Shown here piece by piece: positions 49,595-60,500 of a stretch of DNA of 64,000 nucleotides. The notes below the pieces were generated by a model. It was not told the origin of the DNA. It ran no database searches and saw nothing but the letters and a program-made list of their open reading frames with translations. Position numbers and translations under genes: made by a program. Every line of letters starts with the position of its first letter. Position 1 is the stretch's first letter. Location of the stretch: the NCBI RefSeq assembly GCF_932526225.1, contig NC_064040.1:3693681-3757680 (forward strand), given 5' to 3'. This stretch comes from Nematostella vectensis (taxonomy: Eukaryota > Cnidaria > Anthozoa > Actiniaria > Edwardsiidae).

Positions 49595-50060
49595 CAGGGC
49601 CGTAGCAGGGGGTGGGGCACTGAAGGCACGTGCCCCCTAATAGTTTCAAGAATTATAAGGAAATTACCAGTAGGGCTCATACCTATTGAAAAAATAAGAA
49701 ATAACCGCGACTCTATCCGCAAAGCAAGAGAAGCCACACTGATAGCTCGCGTTGGCACTCTTGAACCCGGTCGCCTCAACCGGCGTGAAGAAACCGTTTA
49801 GCTGTTTAGTAATCCACACCACCCTATTTAGCATCTTCCATAAGTTACTCCTTACTGAATTACTATTTTTACCTTTTGTTAGTTAATCATCAATGAACTT
49901 TGTACATATACTAGCTGTAACATGCCATTGTGACTCATTTATAACCTGAAGAAGGCAGGTATTGGCCTGCCGAAATATCGTTCTAAAAAACATAAGGTTT
50001 TATTAATTAATCAACTGTCGACCCAGACCACAAGGTCCGACGCACACCAACAGATAAAAG
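49595..50060 (+). mobile_element. Probable Penelope-like element remnant (3' end)
   Basis: The plus frame ending at 49801 reads RDSIRKAREATLIARVGTLE and then PGRLNRREE, the form of the end of a GIY-YIG endonuclease domain in Penelope-like elements, where EATLI carries the catalytic Glu. It is followed by CCTGAAGAAGGCAGGTATTG and a GCCTGCCGAAATATCG segment, a palindromic 3' feature often seen in such elements. The start at 49599 (CAGGGCCGTAGCAGGGGG) is the same sequence as the TIR of the MITE at 8133-8288, so two elements may abut here. Confidence 0.5.
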
Positions 50061-50426
50061 CTGTCCAGTGGTTTCTTCCTACGATTTTATATTAGAGGCT
50101 CGGAAATTTTTCTGGGAAGAACACCCTAGACCCCCTACAAAATAGATACATTAATGTGATGCGCCTTCTGCCTGCATTTTTATGACTTTCCGTTGAAAAT
50201 CATTATGTGTGGCCTCTACTATTTTCATTTTTTTGCAGTTTTGGTTTTATTAACTACTTCCATCAATGAATTTACGAAATTCGATTCATGTCAAAGCCCC
50301 CCCCCCCCTTCTCTAACTTTTCGGATTGTTGGTATAGAAAACAGTATTTTAACAAGATTTCTGTTGGAAAGGAGCTAATGATGCTGTTTTCTACTTTAAA
50401 AAGAATGCAACATGCTTTATGCTTCA

Positions 50427-52989
50427 TCAGATTGATAGGAAAAATATGACAATCAGACAAATGACAACAACAAATCCACTCGTGATTCCGACAATTTCCT
50501 TAATCCGCTCCCGGTTACTCAGTTGATCCACAATCCTTTGCAGGGTTGAGCGCGTTCTATCGACCACACATTTGAATCCATCACCATGGAAACCAGACTG
50601 GCAGCTGCAGGAAAATGAGCCGACGGTATTTGTGCAAGTGGCGTTTGGCGAGCATGCGTGAACGTTTTCTCCGCATTCGTCAATATCTGAAAATAAATTA
50701 TATCAGTCTGAAGGCCCAAGTTCTTTAGCACCAATAGCACATACTAACCTGAGCACAAATGACCGTTGCCACGGTAACCAGGATTGCAGACGCATGCGTA
50801 CTGGTCGTGTTTCATAGTGCAGACGGCGTTTATGTCGCACTGATCTCTGTAGCACAGGCTCGAGTCTGTAGTAACAAGAAGAAGATCACGTGCACCCTAT
50901 CGTGAGTCACGTGCTTTTCGCGGTTAGAAATACAATATTTGGGAGGCCTGTGGTTTTACACCATAGAGAGGCTCAAACGAGCCTCAACGAGAGGAATGCT
51001 ATGAAGTATAAATACAATTTTACGAAATGTTGCTTTTTGTGTTGTTCTGTTTTTTACTTGCTTTTGGCGGGAAAAACAAGCGCGCACGCTCGTTTCAGCC
51101 CCTCTTTGGTGTAGACCACAGGCCTCACAAGTATTGTAAATTTTAACCAGAAAAATAATTTGCCTGCACGGATGATCACTTCTAGATCGCCTAGGTCGTT
51201 TAAAGACCAAGCAAAAAAATTACTTTTCAAAGAATATTTACAGTGTAAATTTAGATGTTAATTTTAAAAACAAGCAAACAAAAAAAAACAAACAAGCAAA
51301 CAAACAAGCAAGCAAACAAACAAACGAACAAATAAATATGAAGTGGAAGTGGTCATGAGTGGAAGCAAGAGACCATAGTCTCTTAGTGGAAGTGTTCCAT
51401 GAGTTTCCAAAGCAACTACACAAGTGTAACATGATCCGCATCTCAAGGAAGACCAGGAACAACATCAACCGCCTGTACTATCTGGAAGGGGTGGGCCTGG
51501 ACTTTGTTGAGGAAATAAAGTATCTCGTCGGTCTCGTTAGGCCGCTGTTAGAATACGCAAGTACCATCTGGGATCCGCACACAAGCAAAATCATTGTGGA
51601 GATTGAACACTACCAGAGGCGCGCAGCACGCTTTTTCACGTCAGATTACTACTCTTTTGAGCACAATAGCACAATGACACGCCAACTCTCCGTATTGGGT
51701 TGGCAGCCACTCCAAGACCGCAGGCGCACCTCCACATTGATGCTTCTAAACAGTGGCCTGAATAATGACTCTGTGTTACCTTTGGCAGATCTCAGAAAAC
51801 CATCTCGCGCCCTGCCCCGCACACAACACACCGAGTTCTCCGCCATCCCACACGCCAGGACTGACACATACAAATATAGCTCTTGCCCCGTGCCCTGAGA
51901 CTGTGGAACCACCTTCCACAGTCCGTCATTGACACGAGAGGCTGCCCAGAGGCCTTCTACGCTGGGCTTTAGATGTAAACATGCGCTACGCACTTGTATG
52001 TTTGTAAAAATAGGTTGTGCAATAAATAAAGTAAGTGAAGTGAAGTCTATTTTGCGTATAAAAAAAGTACAAAAATTACCGCATCCAAGAGCGCTGGCCA
52101 GACTAGTCAGCGGTCGATGGCTGTAGCTTTCAGGGGAGGTGCAAGTGAGGTTCTCGAGGTCCCGGATGCGAGTATGATGTGGGCTTCCCTTTTCTCTGTC
52201 GGCTGTGTTTAAGATGACAGCTTCCTTACGTAACCACTCATTCGTACAGTTACAGTGCAGCGGATTGTTGCCTAGTTTGCTAGAAACCAAGAACAATATG
52301 TGAATCAACAACTTGAATCATAAGCACCCGCTCTAAACAATTTTCATCTTTCAAGATTAAAAGTTTATACGTTTCAACAAAACGTTTGAATACTTACAGT
52401 TGGCGAAGAAGTTTGTTTTTGGAGAAGAGATGCTCGCTAATAATCGTTAGGTTATTTCCGGACAGATCACTAGGATAAAAAAATCATGGTAATGCTCTCC
52501 AGCTTGGTAGATTTTTCAAGTAAGTATATTGTGCAATCATATCAAGTAGCACAACACAGGAGAAAATGCCTTGGCCTTATGGGCCCCCTCCTGTTAAAAA
52601 TCCAGGCTACGCCAGTATCATACTTACAGATATTGTAAGTCGATGTAAGCTTTTATATCAAACTGGTTTATGCTTGATATTCTGTTACGCGCGAGGTATC
52701 TGCAAAAAATCACAAGCTCTCGCTATTATCAATTCCTATCACACTTTTCTAAAGCGCGTTTCCAAGGGGATGCGTAAACTTACAGTCGCTTTACAGGCTC
52801 TTTACATACGGGAACACGATAAAGACCTGCGTCTGTACAGTCAAGAGCGTACTGTACGGCATCCCATGAACAGGCTTCTGGGATATCAGTGTCTAAAAGA
52901 CCATCATCATAAACACTCTCTGGGGACGCTCTTGCTAGGTGGCAAGACAACAGAAAGACAGCTAAGGATAGTGTTAGCGCATGGCACAT
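50427..52989 (-). CDS. Small secreted/type I membrane protein: signal peptide, LRRs, LRRCT, two EGF domains, TM
   Basis: Six minus-strand exons join in phase: 52989-52784, 52681-52628, 52469-52398, 52279-52080, 50865-50761 and 50686-50427, for 298 residues. The start [19 protein letters not shown] is a signal peptide (an upstream in-frame Met exists at 53028). Then come an LRRNT-like Cys region, two LRRs ([14 protein letters not shown] and [14 protein letters not shown]) and an LRRCT ([12 protein letters not shown]). Two EGF-like domains follow: [11 protein letters not shown]...[14 protein letters not shown], and a calcium-binding one starting [12 protein letters not shown]. The last ~18 residues ([17 protein letters not shown]) are a membrane segment with no cytoplasmic tail. 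Such proteins act in adhesion or as co-receptors; I cannot name an orthologue. The intron 50866-52079 carries a MITE and a retrotransposon fragment. Confidence 0.8.
50943..51126. mobile_element. MITE-like element with ~27-bp TIRs
   Basis: The left end GAGGCCTGTGGTTTTACACC and the right end (inverted: GAGGCCTGTGGTCTACACC) match, as do the following AGAGAGGCTC/AGAGGGGCT and AAACGAGC segments. No clear target duplication. Confidence 0.7.
51268..51337. repeat. (AAAC/AAGC)n microsatellite
   Basis: An interrupted run of CAAA and CAAG tetranucleotides immediately upstream of the retrotransposon fragment. Confidence 0.9.
51419..52045 (+). mobile_element. Non-LTR retrotransposon 3' fragment (RT C-terminus, frameshifted)
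   Basis: The plus frame reads [20 protein letters not shown] and then [12 protein letters not shown] and [11 protein letters not shown], the C-terminal RT region of CR1/L2-like elements. After a frame shift near 51,890 it continues [14 protein letters not shown]. The 3' end has short GTGAAGTGAA repeats, typical of these elements. It is inserted antisense in an intron of the LRR-EGF gene, close to the donor at 52079. Catalytic RT motifs are absent. Confidence 0.8.
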
Positions 52990-54545
52990 CGTCAACTCCG
53001 CATGATCGTATGCTAGAGGCGCGCGCATGCTTTTATTGCATCATAAAGGGGCGCATGTAATGAGCCCGCAATCAGGACAAGCAACTGCCTCTTGCGCAAG
53101 GTTTATGGAAAAATTAACTGCTTCTCCATTCCATGATGGGCTGTATGAATTTGTGACTTCCCTAGACAGATTAAGTTTATCCACGGCGCATAGTCCTCTC
53201 GGTCAGCTGAGTCCTTGAGATAAAGACCCTGGTAGGCAAGCCTTGATGACTGATGAGGTACTGGATTTTCTAGAGGGCATCCGTTCCGGTGGTATATGCA
53301 CCAATTGAAAAGGTTGCGCGCACTATGAGCACCGACCTTGTCGTAGGCGCGTTGCATCGCTGACAAAATCACAGTCTATTTTGTTGCGTCCGAATTAATT
53401 TGTTCCTCCATGAGGCAACGCGAGTAACAAAAATCGTTTAGTTATCATGACGCATTTTCTTTTTAGTGTAAAGAAATCTAAATCCCCTTCGATTTAACCC
53501 GTTCACTCCTGATTACTTGAGAGAGAAAAAAAACTCCCTCAGCTATCTCAAGTTCCACACAACCAGTCAAGTTCAACTACAGTGCTGATCTCAGACGGTA
53601 TGCCTTGCCTTGAAGCTTACAACAATGCACAGCGGTAACGCTGCTAGCAACGATCTTGTTTTTGCTTAATGGTATACCTGTGGTAACCCAGTCATAAAGT
53701 ATAACTGTTTTTATTTTATTTTTCATTGGCCAGGAAAATCTGCAAAAGTGCGCAATACCCAGAGTGCCACTGTATGTATTGTTTTAGTGTAGCCTCGCGG
53801 CTTGTCGGTTAGTGACGTCACGCTTGATGTGCCGCTTGCAGTCGTCCATTTTGAAAATAAAATCTGAAAAAGAGCTGACAAAGGAGAAGTCTGTGGACGA
53901 GACTTTTTTATATATTATCTTCTTTTATTCATATATAAAACCTCTTTCATAGCCACTTAGTAAACTTTCACAACCGCATATAGGGAGACATTTCAGCAGG
54001 TTTGGCATATCCTAATACTTGTCCAGGGGAAAATACTACCGATTCCCTGGTTTTGCATTTATAACCAACCACGAAAAAGGTTTTATGGCACAATTACCAT
54101 GTGCTTAAAACTATAAGCCCGAAAGTAGGGGGAAGTCGAGACCGCGGCGTAAAGATTTTACCTGTAGAGAATCATATTTTCCTGCAAATACGTGACGTTT
54201 ATCATTCGACAATGATTATACCAAACCGGTCGTCATGCAACGAGAGAGAATTTACTAGATTTACTAGCGTAGTAGTCCATTTGGTAGGTTCTGCCATAGT
54301 AACCTTCCTGCCTTTTTCCTGCAAGCATTGATGACACATTTGAATGAATAACTCCTAAAAACCTTCTTCACACTTAAGCTATTATCTATTGTTCATATCA
54401 TCTTAAAATGATGATCTTTTGGAGCAGATCTGATCCTTCCAGAATATTTCCACCCGCCTTGCTGGCTTCAAGTGTTTCGACTGATATGTCTGAGCTTCCG
54501 AGTAATTCACCGGAAGAACAAGAACACCGGACTTTAGTAAATTCT
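52990..54545. other. Intergenic region between the LRR-EGF gene and YIF1
   Basis: Upstream of the LRR-EGF gene and downstream of YIF1. A full CRE palindrome TGACGTCA lies at 53813-53820, about 0.8 kb before the LRR-EGF ATG. The rest shows no gene or repeat that I can support. Confidence 0.5.
53813..53820. promoter_or_regulatory. Perfect CRE/ATF palindrome
   Basis: TGACGTCA in a locally GC-richer context (CGCGGCTTG upstream). It could belong to the LRR-EGF gene promoter on the minus strand. Another copy occurs at about 11,252 within an ArfGAP intron, so a single motif is weak evidence. Confidence 0.3.
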
Positions 54546-57500
54546 CTATACACCGCCTCTGTGGAAGCTATTGGTCTTTAGAGAATCGACGGCTAAATCT
54601 GAGGGTTTTAGGTGACTTGTCAGGAAGAACATGAAAAACGGCTGGAGGACGGCGATAAAGAGGAGGAGGTAGATGCGACGTTTACTGGTGCGAGCGATCC
54701 CATCTGAAGTCTCTGGGATGATCACAAGTCGCAGGGTGCGGATCTGAAAAGGAGAGAGGATGGGTGAGACACGTCGACTGATGATTGCCGCTGAACGCCG
54801 CACCACTCTAAATATAGGCCACTTTGTTGCTACCAACAACAACACTACACTGCCTTCCCATCATTTTCATTACCATGCGATTACTCATAGGGTTATAGTT
54901 GGTAAAAAAGCAACACCACCATCATTAAAAACAAAAATAAAACAAATTTACCAAGAAGAAGGCATTCGTAATACTTGTGTAGATGAAGACGCAGTAATAT
55001 CCAAGAGACTTGAACAGGAGACCAGCCAGACAACTCAAAATCATTCTGAAAATACAAAACAAGATATTAAACACCCTATTTTCGCTACAAGAAGCACAAA
55101 TTTATTAAAATCATTCTAAAAATACAAAACAAGTTATTAACCACCCAATTTTCGCCACAAGAGGCACTATTTGAAATGTCTCTTACCCGAAGTATTTGTA
55201 TCCACAGAACGCCAGCAAGTCAAACGTCTTGATTTCAGATTGAACATTACAAAGGTACATGGAAAACAAAATAGCCATAATTTCTACAAAGAGCCAGATA
55301 AGAGCAGAGCTTGCAGTTATCCCAAGCTGCTCCGGGGTGAATCTGGAAAAGAAAAAGCTGTCAGCATTCCCCCTTGATCGAAAAAACTATCAACAGGTTG
55401 CAAAAGCAAGGGAACATTGGAAAAAGCAGAAAATATAACCTTGTATTTAAGTATGGGAAAGGATCTCTTTGCTGATCTAAAGGTTTCACAGGCAGGATGC
55501 AGAAAGTTCTAGAATTCTCATGAGCTCATTTTCTTTTGGGAAGTTGGGTTACTATTACTGAACGACTTGCCTGTTTTGTGTTCCAAGTACAAGACCAGCG
55601 ACAAGAACATATGTGACAAATGCCATGACTGCAACAACAACAAAAAAACACACTGGTAAGCAACGGGATTTTCTATAAATGTTGAAGTGGAACCTGCAGT
55701 TCAATATTGGGAGCTTCAATTCATCAAGAAACCTTCAAAGTCTTCTAAGCCCTAAATTGTCTGCCCTATAAGCGCTGTTTCAGTTAAAAACCACTAGGAC
55801 CACCTCCAGGTCCAGGTCCATCCCAGAGCATCTCATAAGTACTGACAAGGCAAGCTCAAGGCTTGACCCAGGAGCATGCAATAGTGCCCTAGTCACCAAA
55901 AGTACTATTTAGAGCCAGGAAACTAATGGGGCATATTGTTTCCTATAATTAACAATTAGACTACTCGTTCTTGTTTTCTAAAGGTCAATAGATAGGTCAA
56001 GGAGGCGCATAGCACCTTGCTTTTGTTTTTGTGAAAACGTGAGTACGGTAGCCAATCAAATTGTGAGTTTTGTGCAGGGGCAGCAACAGGGGGGAGGGGT
56101 GGATATCCACCCCCCTTTTGAGTAAAAAAAATGAAAATCACTCTGGGGTTTGAGGGACGGGGCTTACTGCCTATGTGCCTTCACCTGCTTGACTTTGCTG
56201 ACATGACAAATCCAATTTAGCATAAAGTATTGTTAACACTTCCCCATTTAAAAATGTACTTTCCCATTTAAATGTGTACTTTTGCGAGATCGTTGTTTCC
56301 ACGTCCTCAAAACGCGGGTCAACCAATCAGAGACCGTCACTTCAATAGCCTTAATTCAACGCGTCTGGAGAACGCCAGTCAGCCAATGAAATGATCTTGA
56401 AATTTGAGCCTTCGTGATTCCGCGTTCTTCGACGCGACTTGACCAATCACACGGAATCATTCTTATCCGGCAAAAAGGTCAATACAAATAGCCTTCTGTC
56501 AACAGATGCAGATTGCCGGTGATAACGATAATTAACGCGGACTAGGGGTCAGAAGAGATCAAATGGAGAAGATGACTTTAGAAAATAAAAGGAGTAGCCT
56601 TACATCTTCAAAACTACGTATAGTACTCGAACTTTAACAAGTCATTAAACAAGCTATTTCTAAAACCAACACCAAGGACACTCGAATTGGCTTACCCTAG
56701 TAATGACCTTTTTCTTCTTTGCACAGCTCTCCCAGAATCTCTTTTCGCTATACCAAATATGTCATGTCTTTCTGTGAACAATTCACCAAGTGGATATTTT
56801 TAGTGTTCCCAGGTCGGACTAATCATACTTGATCTCAATGAACCAAAGACTTGTGATGGCGCGAAACGAAATTGGCGCCCTTTTAGTCCCGTGGCTTGGC
56901 TCGATCACGGCTGTATCCAGCCCAAATTTGTCTGCATCCAAATCAAATATTGTTCTTTTTGCCATCGGTTTCACCCAAGAATGACCCATTCGTATTGTTC
57001 TCATTATAAAAAGATGCAGGAGAGAAATCTTCTAGCTCACGCTGCACATGATGCCGTGTAACACGAGATCTCAGGGTATGGAATGAATTGATAAACAATT
57101 TACTGTTTCAACAGATTCGGATTATACAGCAAATCAAAGTGCGTTTTCGAACGCAGAACGTGCAATCTGTAATATAGGTGAACTCGAAAAATACCATCGT
57201 GTTTCGAAGCAATCACATACGGAAAACCCCTTTAATAAAGCAAACCTCTAACTACTGAAACATCTCACCGAAACGTGAAAGAGGAAGATAGTATACAACA
57301 TCATCATTTATTGCAAGGAGAACGAATAAAAGCCAATCACATTCCCAATCAGTGCGTTTGCAGACGCAACGAGTGTCTAGGATCGATTTACAAAGCTACA
57401 TAGGCATGGAAAGCCGGTAAAAATTTTAGTGTACTATGTATCTAAAGTGACTAGCCTTTAAACAATATATCGGCGTTTTCTTACTTTGTATTCAAGCACG

Positions 57501-60500
57501 CAAAATGTTTTGTTCATTTTACAGAGATCGGACATAGCCATGCGTTATACTTCTCGATAGACACTCAAGAGTAGGCTTTGAAAACAAACCGGAAACTGTG
57601 CGTTTTAAAGACGCAGGCTAGTCAATAGTGTGAAAGAATCTAATTTTCGGTACGAGAAACACATTATGACGTTTGTAATTGGTTGTTAGAAGACGAGGTT
57701 GATACAACTTTCTTATTCAAACATCAAAAGCAAGCTGTTATAAGTTGATTTACGTCTAGTTATGTGCTTTGGGAAAGCACCCGACTCCGGGACAGATGGA
57801 GCACCAAAGGTTGAGCTCTCTGTTGGTGGTCATATGATATGATTAAAAAACTGCTATCTTGTAAGCTAGGAGATAAGGCCCGAACAAACCGGAAAGTGTG
57901 CGTTTTAAAGACGCAGGCTAGTCAATAGTGTAGAAGAATCTAATTTTCGGTACAAGAAACACATGGCGATTGTAATTGCTTGTAAGAACATGATATAATT
58001 TTCCTTGTTCAAACATCAAAGCAAGCTGTTATTAGTTGATTTATAGTTGATTTACGTCTTTAAAGCTAGTTATGTGCTTTTGGTTTGCTTTATTTTGGGT
58101 ATAAGTTCATAATATTTCCTACATTCATGTCACCATCCTGGGTTTACATTCAAAGTAGTGGACTACAATTTATTTCATTGAGCATTTTTGTCTATAGTTT
58201 GGTGAGCTTGAGTATAAGCAGGGTATAAATAACAATGTCAAGTAATTTATCCCTTAGGATAAAACCAATCGCATGTCTTTAGTGCGTTCGAAAATGCAAC
58301 GGTCTAGATATTCATGCAAGCATGAGATCAAGAGACAGATATAGGCATGGAAAGGCAGTGAAAATATTATATCCTCGCAAACTTTAAACACCGCCAGATT
58401 ACTGTTTTCCAAAAGTAGTTGTTTATCCGAGAACTAGACATTTTGTTGCCAATAAACAGTGAACAATACGCTCTGAGAATAAAGCCGATGTTCTGGGATG
58501 TTGGCGCGTTCTAGAGACCCCTTTTAGGGGTAGCGATGAGTAAGTTCGAGATTTGCCGAGGCGCCGAGACCGCGTTTTAGAATCCGAGCCCGAGACTTTA
58601 AGTCAAATTTCGGAATCCGTGTCCGAGCTTTTACTAGCTTGTGTTCGGACATCAGATAACTTGCTCGAGGTATGTCATAAACATTAGTTGAAAAAGAATA
58701 GCTAGAGCGGAAAGGCTTAAGACTCGAGACTCGAAAAAGAGGGAAACCCTTAGCAGTAACAACATAAAACAGATCGCGTTTAACAGAGACTCCGAGAACG
58801 TGGTAGAAAAAGAGGCTCCAAGACCCTAAAATGTCGGGGGGAAAAACGAGACTTCGAGACTTCCGTAAAAACGCCGAGATTCCGAGACTTTGCGAGATTT
58901 TCGAAATTTTAAGGTACCCATCGTTACCCCTTACGTATATTACAGATTGCCCGTTCTTTTTGCAATTGGTTCCCTCCAAGAATGACCCATTCGTATTGTT
59001 CTCATTATAAAAAGATCTTCTAGCTCACGCTGCACATGATGCCGTGTAACACGAGATCTCAGGGTATGGAATGAATTTATAAACAATTTGCTGTTGTTGC
59101 AATTAAATATTGACAGATTCTGATTATACAGCAAATCAAAACGTAGTAAGTGCGTTTTCGAACGCAGAAACGTGCAATCTGTAATATAGGTGAACTCGAA
59201 AAATACCATCATGTTTCGAAGCAACCACAACTTGAGTAAATAGCCGCGGGTATAGGTGCTGGGGCTCCCACTTGCTAACTTTGTCAAGTTGAAAAAATGT
59301 AACACCAAGCTGTAATATCCGACTGTCCCTATGCATGAATCTACGATACTGTAGGATGATAATAGGCTAAATTCTTTTAAACAGATTATCTGTTCAAATC
59401 TTTCGATTTTTCTCTAGAATTATATTGATGCGCTCTTTTGCTCGACTGGTGCTTGGAATGCTTGTTTGCCAAGAGCAAAGCTCCCTAGCTCGGGCCTTAT
59501 CTCCTAGCTTACAAGATAGCAGTTTTTTAATCATATCATATGACCACCAACAGAGAGCTCAACCTTTGGTGCTCCATCTGTCCCGGAGTCGGGTGCTTTC
59601 CCAAAGCACATAACTAGACGTAAATCAACTTATAACAGCTTGCTTTTGATGTTTGAATAAGAAAGTTGTATCAACCTCGTCTGCTAACAACCAATTACAA
59701 ACGCCATAATGTGTTTCTCGTACCGAAAATTAGATTCTTTCACACTATTGACTAGCCTGCGTCTTTAAAACGCACAGTTTCCGGTTTGTTTTCAAAGCCT
59801 ACTCTTGAGTGTATATCGAGAAGTATAACGCATGGCTATGTCCGATCTCTGTGAAATGAACAAAACATTTTGCGTGCTTGAATACAAAGTAAGAAAACGC
59901 CGATATATTGTTTAAAGGCTAGTCACTTTAGATACATAGTACACTAAAATTTTTACCGGCTTTCCATGCCTATGTAGCTTTGTAAATCGATCCTAGACAC
60001 TCGTTGCGTCTGCAAACGCACTGATTGGGAATGTGATTGGCTTTTATTCGTTCTCCTTGCAATAAATGATGATGTTGTATACTATCTTCCTCTTTCACGT
60101 TTCGGTGAGATGTTTCAGTAGTTAGAGGTTTGCTTTATTAAAGGGGTTTTCCGTATGTGATTGCTTCGAAACACGATGGTATTTTTCGAGTTCACCTATA
60201 TTACAGATTGCACGTTCTGCGTTCGAAAACGCACTTTGATTTGCTGTATAATCCGAATCTGTTGAAACAGTAAATTGTTTATCAATTCATTCCATACCCT
60301 GAGATCTCGTGTTACACGGCATCATGTGCAGCGTGAGCTAGAAGATTTCTCTCCTGCATCTTTTTATAATGAGAACAATACGAATGGGTCATTCTTGGGT
60401 GAAACCGATGGCAAAAAGAACAATATTTGATTTGGATGGCAGACAAATTTGGGCTGGATACAGCCGTGATCGAGCCAACGGGACTAAAAGGGCGCCAATT

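Noticed and set aside
54101-54331. 76-aa plus-strand ORF in the LRR-EGF/YIF1 interval
   Set aside because: No homology, no splice context, typical chance length for AT-rich DNA.
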